A stretch of 64,000 bases of DNA from the NCBI GenBank assembly GCA_963695505.1, contig CAVOGX010000005.1, positions 20,276-84,275 on the forward strand, written 5' to 3'. Source of the stretch: JACSRF01 sp963695505. GTDB lineage: Bacteria > Chloroflexota > Anaerolineae > Promineifilales > Promineifilaceae. Numbering within the stretch: the first letter of the stretch is position 1; every line of letters starts with the position of its first letter. Below the pieces are notes generated by a model that saw only the letters and a list, made by a program, of their open reading frames with translations, was not told the origin of the DNA and did no database searches. The position numbers and the translations under genes are program-made. Shown here piece by piece: positions 1-8,723 of the stretch.

Positions 1-539
1 GCAGCGACCACGGCGAGGGCTTTTGCCTGTACAACGACGTGGTGGTGGCAGCGCGAGCAATGCAGGCCGAAGGACGCATTCGCCGGGCCGTGGTGCTGGA
101 TTGTGACGTGCACCAGGGCAATGGCACGGCCGAAATTACGCAAAACGATCCAACTATTTTCACATTTTCCATTCACGGCGAGAAAAATTTCCCTTTTCGC
201 AAGATTCCTGGCGACCTGGATGTGGGGCTGCCCGACGGCACCGCGGACGACGCGTATCTGGCGGCATTGGTTCCCGGCGTAGAACGAGCGCTGGCTGAGG
301 CTCAGGCGGATATGGCATTTTATCTGGCGGGGGCGGATCCCCACGTCAACGATCGATTGGGGCGGCTGGCTCTGACAAAAGAAGGGCTGGCGGCTCGTGA
401 CCAGTTTGTGCTGCAAGCCGTACAGGAGGCGGGGCTACCCCTGGTGGTTGTGATGGCTGGGGGATACGGCCGTGACATTCACGAAACGGTTGATCTTTAT
501 TTTCAAACCGTTAGGATTGCCACAGGGAGTGGTCGGTAA
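1..539 (+). CDS. Histone deacetylase family protein, C-terminal part (5' truncated by window edge)
   Basis: The reading frame is open from base 3 and runs off the left edge, so this is the C-terminal part of a longer protein. The visible start gives GFCLYND, then LDCDVHQGNGT with the Asp and His that bind the catalytic zinc in class I/II deacetylases and acetoin-utilisation (AcuC) or acetylpolyamine amidohydrolases. AGADPH and the C-terminal MAGGYG turn with the family's usual spacing follow. In bacteria these enzymes remove acetyl groups from small amides or lysine side chains; the substrate cannot be told from this fragment. A GTG at 39 is internal to the conserved domain and is not the start. 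It is followed after about 45 bases by an unrelated small gene on the same strand. Confidence 0.9.
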   Translation, partial: SDHGEGFCLYNDVVVAARAMQAEGRIRRAVVLDCDVHQGNGTAEITQNDPTIFTFSIHGEKNFPFRKIPGDLDVGLPDGTADDAYLAALVPGVERALAEAQADMAFYLAGADPHVNDRLGRLALTKEGLAARDQFVLQAVQEAGLPLVVVMAGGYGRDIHETVDLYFQTVRIATGSGR

Positions 540-584
540 CCAAAATAGATGACTGTCGTATAGGTTATCGAAAAGGAAATGCTT

Positions 585-938
585 ATGTATATGTTGATTA
601 TGGTGCTGGATGACAGCACGCGTCTGAATGAGGTCCTGCAAGCCTGGGTGGATTCCGGGGTAAAGGGCGTGACCATCGTGGAAAGTACAGGAGTAAACCG
701 CGTGCTGCCGCGGCCAACGGCGGGACCCATGTTTGCCGGTTTCAGCCAGATATTTGGCAGTGGGCGTGTAGGGCATAACACTTTGTTTGCTGTGATTGAT
801 GAACTGGAAACGGCAGAAACGGCCGTTGCCGCTACGGAAGCTATTTTAGGCGATTTGACCCAACCCCACTCTGGCATCATTTTTGCCGTACCGGTTGCCA
901 AGACTTGGGGTATGCCCGAACCTTACGCAGAAGAGTGA
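585..938 (+). CDS. Small PII-like (GlnB-fold) protein
   Basis: Protein of about 117 residues beginning MYMLIMVLDD. The opening beta strand, then a helix and GVKGVTIVESTG, resemble the ferredoxin-like fold of PII and PII-like proteins, and the extended TGVNR stretch would sit where the T-loop region starts. No uridylylation tyrosine motif of true GlnB is evident, so it is better called PII-like than GlnB. ATG codons also lie at 579 and 591. The AAGGAAA at 573-578 abuts 579 and is better spaced for 585. It lies alone between the deacetylase and the cation exchanger, so context does not reveal the partner. The assignment rests on general sequence character, not on a diagnostic residue. Confidence 0.6.
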   Translation: MYMLIMVLDDSTRLNEVLQAWVDSGVKGVTIVESTGVNRVLPRPTAGPMFAGFSQIFGSGRVGHNTLFAVIDELETAETAVAATEAILGDLTQPHSGIIFAVPVAKTWGMPEPYAEE

Positions 939-1015
939 CGTGGCGCTAGGGTAACAGGGTGCAAGGCTATTTCTAGGCTCCTGTTAACCCGCATGCTTGC
1001 AAACTTCGAGGAAAC

Positions 1016-2011
1016 ATGGTCTGGATTCAATTTTTGCTTGCCGGGGCAGTCGTTGTCGTTGCTGCCATCAAATTGTCAGAGTATGGGGATGTCATTGCCG
1101 TGCGCACCGGTCTGGGTGGGGTGGTGGTGGGCACCTTCTTCCTGGCAGGGGCTACTTCTCTGCCAGAATTGATTGCTTCGATCAGCTCTTTTAGCTCCGG
1201 CGTGCCCAATTTGGCAGCGGGTAACTTTTTTGGCAGCAATATGGTGAATGTGCTGCTGTTGGCCTTGGTGGATTTGATCCACCTGCAGGTGCCCCTGCTG
1301 CGGCGCGTGGCGGTTAGCCATGCGTTGACCGCCACATTAACCACCATTTTGATGCTCATGGCGGCTATTTCCATTATCGGTCAAATTGATGTCACCATCG
1401 GTTGGGTGGGATTGGACAGCCTGCTTATCATGGGGGTCTATTTTGGAGGGGTGTGGCTCATTCAGCGTGAAAGCCAGGGACCTAAAGCCTCCACGGCGCC
1501 AGCAGCCCTCGAGCCTGGTCCGGAATTTCCCAGCCTGCGCCGCGGCGTAATAGGTTTTTTGATTGCAGCCGCGGTTTTGGTGGCCGTTGTACCTGTATTG
1601 GTAAATGCCAGCACAGAGATAGCCATCCTCACAGGGTTGGGCACTGGCTTCGTGGGGACGGCGCTGCTCAGTATCGTGACTTCCCTGCCGGAACTTCTGG
1701 CGGCGCTGGCGGCGGTACGCCTGGGCGCGTTCGATATGGCCGTGGGCAACCTGTTTGGGTCCAGCGTGTTCAATATGTTTGCTCTGGGATTGGCGGATTT
1801 CTTTTACCTGGACGGCCGTTTCCTGGGAGCGATTGACCCTGGTTTTGCTCTGGTGGCGCTGCTGGGGCTGCTGCTGACCAACATGGCCCTATTGGGCAAC
1901 CTGGCCCGCGTAGAACGCAAATTCCTTTTCTTGGAAATCGACACGCTGCTCATCATCATAACCTACATGGTGGGTATGTACCTCCTCTTCCTGCGCGGTA
2001 TCGGCATGTAA
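1016..2011 (+). CDS. Sodium/calcium exchanger (CaCA) family membrane protein
   Basis: A 331-residue polytopic membrane protein with about ten hydrophobic segments. The two alpha repeats that form the cation pathway are visible. The first has GATSLPELIASI followed by GNFFGSNMVN near residues 45-80. The second has VTSLPELLAALAAV followed by VGNLFGSSVFNMF near residues 220-255. The acidic residue in each SLPE motif binds the exchanged cation in YrbG/NCX-type proteins. It likely exchanges Na+ or H+ for Ca2+ across the cytoplasmic membrane. The ATG at 1016 follows GAGGAAAC. It precedes the ArsR-controlled sulfur operon but is separated from it by a promoter/operator region, so co-regulation is not implied. 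Confidence 0.92.
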   Translation: MVWIQFLLAGAVVVVAAIKLSEYGDVIAVRTGLGGVVVGTFFLAGATSLPELIASISSFSSGVPNLAAGNFFGSNMVNVLLLALVDLIHLQVPLLRRVAVSHALTATLTTILMLMAAISIIGQIDVTIGWVGLDSLLIMGVYFGGVWLIQRESQGPKASTAPAALEPGPEFPSLRRGVIGFLIAAAVLVAVVPVLVNASTEIAILTGLGTGFVGTALLSIVTSLPELLAALAAVRLGAFDMAVGNLFGSSVFNMFALGLADFFYLDGRFLGAIDPGFALVALLGLLLTNMALLGNLARVERKFLFLEIDTLLIIITYMVGMYLLFLRGIGM

Positions 2012-2019
2012 CCTCAGAT

Positions 2020-2033
2020 ATGACATTTGTCAT
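2020..2033. promoter_or_regulatory. Palindrome ATGACA-TT-TGTCAT, candidate regulator site
   Basis: The sequence ATGACATTTGTCAT is a perfect inverted repeat with a two-base centre. It sits just downstream of the cation exchanger stop and about 60 bases ahead of the -10 box of the ArsR/cytochrome operon. The same arrangement recurs at 17024-17037, before the first decaheme cytochrome, and nearly perfectly at 50240-50253, before the sulfide-oxidation operon. The recurrence upstream of redox operons suggests a shared transcription factor; which one is not known. Confidence 0.45.
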
Positions 2034-2078
2034 GAGAAACACATGACAACCCTCCTTTTTGTACATTTTGTCACAATC

Positions 2079-2110
2079 TATAATCCTGATGTATTCGCAT
2101 AAGCGAATAC
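2079..2110 (+). promoter_or_regulatory. Probable promoter and ArsR operator
   Basis: A consensus TATAAT lies at 2079-2084 and is followed at 2091-2110 by GTATTCGCATAAGCGAATAC, a perfect 8-bp inverted repeat around ATAA. It would overlap the transcription start. An ArsR-type regulator gene begins 40 bases downstream, and repressors of this family typically bind such imperfect or perfect 12-2-12 type dyads in their own promoter. The -35 element is weak (a T-rich stretch near 2056). Inference: the regulator controls itself and the cytochrome operon behind it. Confidence 0.6.
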
Positions 2111-2150
2111 ATGAATAGACTGATAGGCAAAATGAAAAGAAGAGGTGGTC

Positions 2151-2474
2151 ATGACCTACCCCCAATTAGAAGAACTAAATCTTTTGCATGCTCATATTTG
2201 CCAGGCAATGGGCGATCCGAAACGTATCTTAATTTTGTATGCCCTGCACGAGCAGCCGCGCCACGTCACGGCGCTGGCTGATGATTTGGGTATGCCCCAA
2301 CCCACCGTTTCGCGGCATTTGCGCGTATTGCGGCAGCGGGCGCTGGTGCAAACACAACGAGATGGCCCGGCGGTCGTGTACACACTGGTTGATGATCGCA
2401 TGATCAGGGTGTTGGATGAGATGCGACAAATCTTGCGGGACGTGGTTTCCCGGCAATCAGAAGTTTTGGCATGA
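2151..2474 (+). CDS. ArsR/SmtB family transcriptional regulator
   Basis: About 107 residues with a winged helix-turn-helix typical of ArsR proteins: AMGDPKRILILYAL, then a recognition helix around QPTVSRHLRVLRQRALV and the wing RDGPAVVYTL. There are no cysteines in the helix-turn-helix or near the C-terminus, so the classical metal site (ELCVCDL) is absent. Sulfur-responsive members such as SqrR/BigR use two cysteines, which are also missing here, so the signal is unclear. ATG at 2151 with AGAGG at 2141-2145 is preferred over GTG at 2145. It is the first gene of the operon with the octaheme cytochrome 33 bases downstream, and it has its own palindromic operator. Confidence 0.9.
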   Translation: MTYPQLEELNLLHAHICQAMGDPKRILILYALHEQPRHVTALADDLGMPQPTVSRHLRVLRQRALVQTQRDGPAVVYTLVDDRMIRVLDEMRQILRDVVSRQSEVLA

Positions 2475-2507
2475 TCTGCTCAAACTAAATAGGGAATCTG
2501 GAGCAAA

Positions 2508-3971
2508 ATGAAAAATTCAAAGTACGTCTGGATTTTTGGTCTTGTAATAACAATTTTGATAATCGCTGTGCCGATTATATCTGTCGTGGCTGATAATCCT
2601 GATGCGGAAACGGGCGACCCTTGGGCTAACGTGCCGCAGCGGCCGCCCCATGTCGACCATACCTCTCTTATTGAAGGGCCTTTTGAAACAGGCTCTGACG
2701 TGACCAGGCGCTGCCTGGAATGTCACGAAGAAGCCGGGCAAGAGATGCTCAGCAGCGTGCATTGGACCTGGGAAAGCGAGCCGGTGCTGCTGCCGGGGCG
2801 CGACGAGCCGGTGACCATTGGCAAGAAGAACCAAATCAACAATTTCTGCATTGGCGTTCAGAGCAACTGGACGGGCTGCACGCGCTGCCACGCCGGATAT
2901 GGTTGGGACAGCGCCGATTTTGACTTTTCGCAAGAAGAAAACGTGGACTGCCTGGTTTGTCATGAGCAGACTGGCGCTTACGTGAAGAGCAACTCGGGCT
3001 TGCCGGCGGATGGGGTTGACCTGGTGGCGGCAGCCCAAAGCGTGGCCACGCCCACCCGGCAAAACTGTGGCGGCTGCCATTTTAACGGTGGCGGCGGCAA
3101 TGCGGTGAAGCATGGCGACCTGGACAGCAGCCTCTTCTTCCCCACGGAAAGTGTGGACGTGCACATGGGGCGGCTGGATTTTCAATGCGTAGACTGCCAC
3201 CAGACAGAAAACCATCAGATTAAGGGGCATTCGATTTCGGTCAGCGCTACCGATGATAACGTGTTGGCATGTACTGATTGTCATCAGGGGGTTATTCATG
3301 AGGACGGCCGTATCAATGCCCACCTTGATTCCGTTGCCTGCCAGACCTGTCACGTGCCTCAGGGCGCTATTCGCGATGCTACTAAGATGGATTGGGACTG
3401 GTCGACAGCCGGGCAAGATATCCCCGAAGACCCCCACGTTTATCTAAAAATTAAGGGCAGTTTTGTGTACGAGAAGAACTTTACACCGGATTATGCTTGG
3501 TTCAATGGCCAAGCTGACCGTTATTTGTTGGGCGACGTCATAGACCCGACGCAGGTAACGGTGCTGAACCAGCCGTTAGGCAGCATCACTGACCCCACGG
3601 CGAAAATCTGGCCCTTTAAAATTCACACGGCGCGCCAAATTTACGATGCACAGTACAACTACCTCATCCAGCCGAAAACGGTGGGCGAGGGCGGTTACTG
3701 GACAGAGTTTGATTGGGACCTGGCGGCAAAACTGGGTATGGAAGCTGTGGGTTTGCCCTACAGCGGTGAGTATGGATTTACCCAAACCGAGATGTTTTGG
3801 TCCCTGACGCACCTGGTGCAGCCCAAGGAAAATGCCCTGCAATGCAGCGACTGTCACGGTGAAAACGGCCGTATGGATTGGGAAGCCCTCGGCTACTACG
3901 GCGACCCCATTCGCTGGGGCGGGCGCACGTCAATGGTTGATACAACGGCAATGACCGCGGAAGAAAAGTAG
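2508..3971 (+). CDS. Octaheme c-type cytochrome, tetrathionate reductase (OTR) family
   Basis: A 487-residue exported protein. An N-terminal signal/anchor helix (residues about 7-30) is followed by eight CXXCH heme motifs: CLECH, CTRCH, CLVCH, CGGCH, CVDCH, CTDCH, CQTCH and CSDCH. The segment CGGCHFNGGGGNAVKHGDL is characteristic of the octaheme tetrathionate reductase family known from Shewanella. Members reduce tetrathionate, nitrite or hydroxylamine in vitro, but the physiological substrate is unsettled. It acts outside the membrane. It follows the ArsR gene and precedes, by two bases, a multiheme cytochrome/cytochrome b fusion that could pass electrons between the quinone pool and this enzyme. 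YeeE/YedE sulfur transporters downstream make a sulfur oxyanion substrate likely. Confidence 0.88.
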   Translation: MKNSKYVWIFGLVITILIIAVPIISVVADNPDAETGDPWANVPQRPPHVDHTSLIEGPFETGSDVTRRCLECHEEAGQEMLSSVHWTWESEPVLLPGRDEPVTIGKKNQINNFCIGVQSNWTGCTRCHAGYGWDSADFDFSQEENVDCLVCHEQTGAYVKSNSGLPADGVDLVAAAQSVATPTRQNCGGCHFNGGGGNAVKHGDLDSSLFFPTESVDVHMGRLDFQCVDCHQTENHQIKGHSISVSATDDNVLACTDCHQGVIHEDGRINAHLDSVACQTCHVPQGAIRDATKMDWDWSTAGQDIPEDPHVYLKIKGSFVYEKNFTPDYAWFNGQADRYLLGDVIDPTQVTVLNQPLGSITDPTAKIWPFKIHTARQIYDAQYNYLIQPKTVGEGGYWTEFDWDLAAKLGMEAVGLPYSGEYGFTQTEMFWSLTHLVQPKENALQCSDCHGENGRMDWEALGYYGDPIRWGGRTSMVDTTAMTAEEK

Positions 3972-3973
3972 AC

Positions 3974-6757
3974 ATGAATAGAAAGAACTTGCGACGCATA
4001 ACAATTCTTGTGAGTGTTGGGATGCTGCTGGCCGGGGTGCTGCTGGTGGTGCAAAACACAGTGTATGGCCCAAGATGATGGGGAAACGGCCGTAACCACA
4101 CAGCCCCAACCTCAATATCATCCCAGCTTCACTTTGCTTGATGAGAATGGCGAAAACGTCTTAACCAGCGGTAGTCCCATCTCTACCCTTACCACCTGCG
4201 GGGAATGCCACGACACCGCTTTCATTGAGCAGCACAGCTTCCATGCCGACCTGGGTTTGAGTGAATTGACCGCAGCCGGTGAAACGGGCAGCGGCCGGGC
4301 CTGGGATACAAGCACAGGCGTGTTTGGCAAATGGAATGGCCTCACCTACCGCTACCTCTCCCCGGCAGAGGATGAATATTTCGACCTCACCGTACCGGAG
4401 TGGATTCAATGGTACGGCAATCGCCACGTTGGCGGCGGTCCGGCTATGTACAGTCGGGATGGGCAATTGCTCACCGAGATTCCCTACAAACCAGGCGACA
4501 TTGAAACCAACATCGTCGATGCGATAACTGGCGCGCTTGTGCCCTGGGATTGGCAAGAATCTGGCGTGGTAGAAATGAACTGTTTTCTTTGCCACACCCC
4601 ACAGCCTAATAACCAGGCGCGCATAGACACGCTCAAAGCTGGCGACTTTCGTTGGGCAAATACCGCCACCTTACTAGGCACAGGCATTGTCGAAGATGTA
4701 AATGGCGAACTGGTTTGGAATGCCGCTGCCTTCAACGAAGATGGGGAACTGGCCGAAGAATTTGTGACCATTCAAGACCCCACCAGCAAAAACTGTGCCC
4801 AATGCCATGGGCTGGTCCACGTTGATTCCCTGACGCCGCTGGTGTTGGAAGGCTGTACGCCTGATCAATGGAGCACCATTACTACCGGGCAAATCTTTTC
4901 GCCGCAGCGCATGTCCAACTCTGGCATGAATTTGCCGGACAAGGGAGAATTAGGCCGTTCGTGGGATATTCATGCGGAGCGCGTGCTGGAATGCACAAGC
5001 TGCCATTATGCTCTGAATAACCCTACTTTCTACCAAGAATTATCAGAAGACCGGCCAGACCACCTGATTTTTGATCCGCGCCGTATTGACCTGGGTGAAT
5101 ATTTGAACCGGCCGCTGCACGAGTTTGCCAAAGGCAGCAGTGCTCAGGGAACATTGGCCACCGAACTGGATAACACCCTGCGCCGCTGCGAAAGCTGCCA
5201 CAGCACGGAAGTAACCCATGACTGGCTGCCCTATAAAGACAAGCACATGGATTCGTTAAGCTGTGAAAGCTGCCACGTGCCGCAAATGTACTCCTCATCT
5301 CGCCAGTTTGTAGACTGGACGATTATCCAAAGCGATGGCACACCTCGTTCTGTCTGCCGTGGTGTAGAGCAAGAAGGGGAGACCTTCAGCACATCATACA
5401 TTACCGGTTTTGAGCCAGTGCTGCTGCCGCTGGACAATGGGGATGGCACGACCTCATTGGCGCCGCACAACCTCATTACAACCTGGTTCTGGGTCTATGG
5501 CGAATCCGGAACGGCCGGTACCGCTGCGCGATTTGCGGGCGGCCTGGCTGGACGGCGACAAATACTCCCAAGACATTATGGCCCTGTTTGATGCCAACAA
5601 GGATGGCGCGCTGGACGAGACGGAACTGGTCCTAGACAGCGATGCCAAAGAGGCGCTGATTGCTTCAAGATTAGAGGAACGCGGTCTGGACAACCCCCGT
5701 ATTCAGGGTGAAGTGCAGCCCTACAGCATTCACCACAACGTCACCACAGGCGAATGGGCAACCCAAGAATGCTCTGCCTGTCACGGGGATGAGTCGCGTG
5801 TAACGGCCGCTTTGCAACTGTCTAATTACACACCTGGAGGCGTGCTGCCTACTTTTGTGGGGGGCAGTGTAGCCGCCAGCAGTGGTGAGTTGGTTTCCAA
5901 CGAGGATGGTTCGCTCTCCTTCCAGCCGCAGACCAGCAATCAATCTTTATATGTCTTAGGACATGACAATGTATCCTGGGTCGATTGGTTGGGAGCGCTG
6001 CTATTTGTAGGCACGGTGTTAGGCGTCTTTGCCCATGGTGGGCTGCGGTATTGGGCTATGCGCCGCAACCCCCCGCAGGAACCACGCCTGCGTCGCGTGT
6101 ACATGTATGGCGTGTACGAACGACTGTGGCACTGGCTGCAAACGGCCGCCATTATGCTGCTTATCTTTACCGGCCTGGTCATTCATAAACCCAGCATGTT
6201 TGGCATCTTCAGCTTCAAAGGACATGGTGCAGGTCCATAACGTGCTGGCGGCCATTCTGGTGATCAATGCGGCGCTGTCGCTGTTTTACCACCTGGCCAG
6301 CGGCGAGATTCAGCAGTTTTTGCCGCGACCGCGCGGTTTCTTTGACCAGGCTATTGAGCAAACGTTGTTTTACTTGCGCGGCATCTTTAAAGGGGAAGAA
6401 CATCCCTTTGAAAAGACGCAGGACAGAAAATTGAATCCGCTGCAGCAGATGACATACTTTGGCATTTTGAATGTACTGCTGCCGCTGCAAATTATTACGG
6501 GCATTCTGATGTGGGGCGTACAGCGCTGGCCTGAGGTTGCCGCACGCTTAGGCGGCCTGCCGTGACTGGCGCCGTTCCACACGTTGATTGCCTGGTTGTT
6601 TGCGCAGTTCATTGTGCTGCACGTGTACCTGACCACAACAGGCCATACGCCTATGGCTGGCATTAAGGCGATGATTATGGGCTGGGATGACGTGGAAGTG
6701 CATGGAGACAGCCACGAAGCGGATAAAGGGCAGTTGGCGGGAGCGACTGGCGATTAG
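3974..6757 (+). pseudogene. Heptaheme cytochrome c / EF-hand / cytochrome b fusion, broken by three frameshifts and one stop
   Basis: Read through the lesions this is one protein of roughly 926 residues: signal peptide from ATG 3974, seven CXXCH motifs (CGECH, CFLCH, CAQCH, CTSCH, CESCH, CESCH, CSACH), an EF-hand (DANKDGALDETE), then a b-type cytochrome of about five membrane helices with histidines in RLWHWLQ, VQVHNV, FYHLA, APFHTL and VLHVYL. Extra bases occur at CCC 4069-4071, GG 5517-5518 and GG 6220-6221. An in-frame TGA at 6563-6565 replaces a position between LP and LAPFHT where related proteins usually carry Trp. All three indels are single-base, homopolymer-type insertions, so sequence error is as likely as gene decay. 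The expected role is membrane quinol-to-periplasm electron transfer for the adjacent octaheme enzyme. Confidence 0.8.
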
Positions 6758-6824
6758 TGGCAAATAGTAATCAGTAAACGGTAGTCAGTTTGCTGACCAC
6801 TGGTTTCTTGAAAAGGAGCGTAGG

Positions 6825-7394
6825 ATGACAACTTTTACACCAACAGAAACGGCCGTAAATGAACCGGCTAAAAAAGCAGAACGCGTGGCAAAGGATTACG
6901 TCAATCCGTACTTTGCCGGCATTTTACTGGGTGTCGTTTTGTTTTTGGCCTTCTTCATCACCGGCAACGGTTTAGGCGCGTCGGGCGGGCTGAACCGTAT
7001 GCTGGTCTTTGTTGAGGACCTGATTGCACCAGAGCACATTGACCGCACGCCTTACCTGATAGACATGGCGGGTGGTGATACAAATCCGCTGGACAGTTGG
7101 GTGGTGTTTATTGGCATTGGCACGGTGTTGGGTGGATTTGTGTCGGGCTGGCGTAACGGCCGTTTCAAGCTCGAAACCAACAAAGGCCCCAACATTTCCA
7201 ACAAAATGCGCTGGATGATGGCCTTCATTGGCGGCGCGCTGATGGGCTATGGCGCGCGCATGGCCCGTGGCTGTACCTCTGGACAGGCATTGTCCGGTGG
7301 CGCGGTCTTGTCGGTCGGTAGTTGGGCCTTCATGTTCGCCGTCTTTGGCGGCGCATACCTGCTGGCCTATTCTTTGCGCAAATTCTGGAACTAA
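6825..7394 (+). CDS. YeeE/YedE family sulfur-transport membrane protein
   Basis: A 189-residue membrane protein with about four or five hydrophobic segments. The hallmark stretch GARMARGCTSGQALSGG near residues 145-160 contains the cysteine that relays thiosulfate in TsuA-type YeeE/YedE transporters, and GGFVSGWRNGRFK is also typical. It is about half the length of full TsuA, and with the next gene it probably forms a split pair. ATG 6825 follows AAAAGGAGCG. It lies 67 bases after the cytochrome b fusion and 11 bases before the second YeeE/YedE gene, so the three are probably co-transcribed. Inferred role: moving a sulfur compound such as thiosulfate across the membrane for, or away from, the octaheme cytochrome. 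Confidence 0.88.
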   Translation: MTTFTPTETAVNEPAKKAERVAKDYVNPYFAGILLGVVLFLAFFITGNGLGASGGLNRMLVFVEDLIAPEHIDRTPYLIDMAGGDTNPLDSWVVFIGIGTVLGGFVSGWRNGRFKLETNKGPNISNKMRWMMAFIGGALMGYGARMARGCTSGQALSGGAVLSVGSWAFMFAVFGGAYLLAYSLRKFWN

Positions 7395-7405
7395 AGGAGG
7401 AAATA

Positions 7406-8635
7406 ATGTCACCATTCCCCTTATCACTCAGCACCATTTTTGGACATTGGGGCGCTTACGTTGTGTATGCGCTCATTGGCTTTGCCTTTGGCTACGTGCT
7501 GGAAATTGCCGGATTTGGCAATTCCAAAAAACTGGCGGCCCAGTTCTACTTTAAAGACCTGACCGTGCTCAAAGTGATGTTCTCTGCCATCGTTGTAGCC
7601 ATGGTGCTTATTTTCAGCGCTTCGGCTGTAGGGCTGCTGGACTACAACTTGATTTGGGTCAACCCCACTTACCTCTGGCCTGGCATTCTTGGCGGCTTGA
7701 TCATGGGCTTTGGCTTCATCATCGGCGGCTTTTGCCCCGGCACCTCCATGGTAGCGGCAGCGACGGCCAAAATTGACGGCATGTTCTTTGTTTTAGGCGT
7801 CTTCTTTGGGATTTTCCTCTTTGGCGAGACAGTAGATAGTTACGCCATATTCTGGAACTCTTCCTATCTGGGGCGCTTTACTTTGCAAGAATGGCTGGGA
7901 CTACCCACCGGCGTGGTTGTGCTCATTATTGTTTTTATGGCTCTGTTCATGTTTTGGGGCGCCGAAAAGCTAGAAGTGGCCTTTGGCGGCAAGAACCCTT
8001 CTTCTGAGCCAAAATGGCGGTATGGAGCGGCAATTGCCCTGATTCTGGTCGGTGTTTTTGCCCTGGTGGTGGGGCAGCCTACGGTGGCAGACCGCTGGGC
8101 GCGCCTGGCTCCCGAAAAAGAGACGGTTTTAGTCGAGCGTGAGGTACAGATTCATCCCGGCGAACTGCTTTCAATTACCAACGATACCAGCCTGAAAGTG
8201 ATGATGCTGGACGTGCGCAGCGAAGCCGACTATAACTTGTTCCACATCCTGGACTCGCGAAATGTGCCTCAGGATGAAATTCCCGCGATCATTGAAGAGC
8301 TTCATCTGGAACCAGCAAACACCGTCTTTGTGACCATGAGCAATGACGAAGAGGCGGCTACAGAGGCCTGGAAAACGCTGGTAGCCGAGGCGGTGCCCAA
8401 TGTGTACATTTTGGAAGGAGGCATCAACAACTGGATTGCCACCTTTGGCGACGATGACTTGACCAAGCGCTTTAACTCTGGGGCTGGGGATGACGAGCTG
8501 TGTTACATTTTTGATTCGGCTTTGGGCGGACGGTATGCCGCCGCAGAACCCGATCCTGAGGAGCACGAGCTGGAATTTGTGCCCAAGGTGAAGCTGGAGA
8601 TCAAACGCGGCCCCACCAGCGGTGGCTGTGGGTAA
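7406..8635 (+). CDS. YeeE/YedE membrane protein with C-terminal degenerate rhodanese domain
   Basis: About 409 residues. The first ~235 form a YeeE/YedE membrane unit with GGLIMGFGFIIGGFCPGTS, matching the second half of sulfur transporters. After a loop the C-terminal ~150 residues have a rhodanese fold: VMMLDVRSEADYN, then VFVTMSNDEEAATEAW where active rhodaneses carry the CXXGXR loop, then YILEGGINNWIATFG. The catalytic cysteine is replaced, so this domain should not itself transfer sulfur; it may bind or position a partner. The tail ends SGGCG with one free Cys. The start is ATG 7406 after AAAGGAGGAAATA; an in-frame start at 7322 lies inside the previous gene. Last gene of the operon, followed by a strong terminator. 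Confidence 0.88.
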   Translation: MSPFPLSLSTIFGHWGAYVVYALIGFAFGYVLEIAGFGNSKKLAAQFYFKDLTVLKVMFSAIVVAMVLIFSASAVGLLDYNLIWVNPTYLWPGILGGLIMGFGFIIGGFCPGTSMVAAATAKIDGMFFVLGVFFGIFLFGETVDSYAIFWNSSYLGRFTLQEWLGLPTGVVVLIIVFMALFMFWGAEKLEVAFGGKNPSSEPKWRYGAAIALILVGVFALVVGQPTVADRWARLAPEKETVLVEREVQIHPGELLSITNDTSLKVMMLDVRSEADYNLFHILDSRNVPQDEIPAIIEELHLEPANTVFVTMSNDEEAATEAWKTLVAEAVPNVYILEGGINNWIATFGDDDLTKRFNSGAGDDELCYIFDSALGGRYAAAEPDPEEHELEFVPKVKLEIKRGPTSGGCG

Positions 8636-8666
8636 CACACCCAATTTAGCTGAGGAGAGAAAGAGA

Positions 8667-8702
8667 AACGGCCGTTCCCACCCCGGAACGGCCGTTTTTT
8701 TT
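8667..8702 (+). terminator. Rho-independent terminator built from two copies of the ACGGCCGT palindrome
   Basis: AACGGCCGTTCC (8667-8678) pairs perfectly with GGAACGGCCGTT (8685-8696), with a six-base loop and a run of eight T. Each arm contains a complete copy of the window-wide palindrome. It closes the ArsR-to-YeeE operon. Confidence 0.9.
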
Positions 8703-8723
8703 ATGTAATGCGTGACGGTTTAA

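Noticed and set aside
2517..3437. Long minus-strand open frame opposite the octaheme gene
   Set aside because: It mirrors the CXXCH-rich coding frame, has no ribosome site and no protein-family resemblance.
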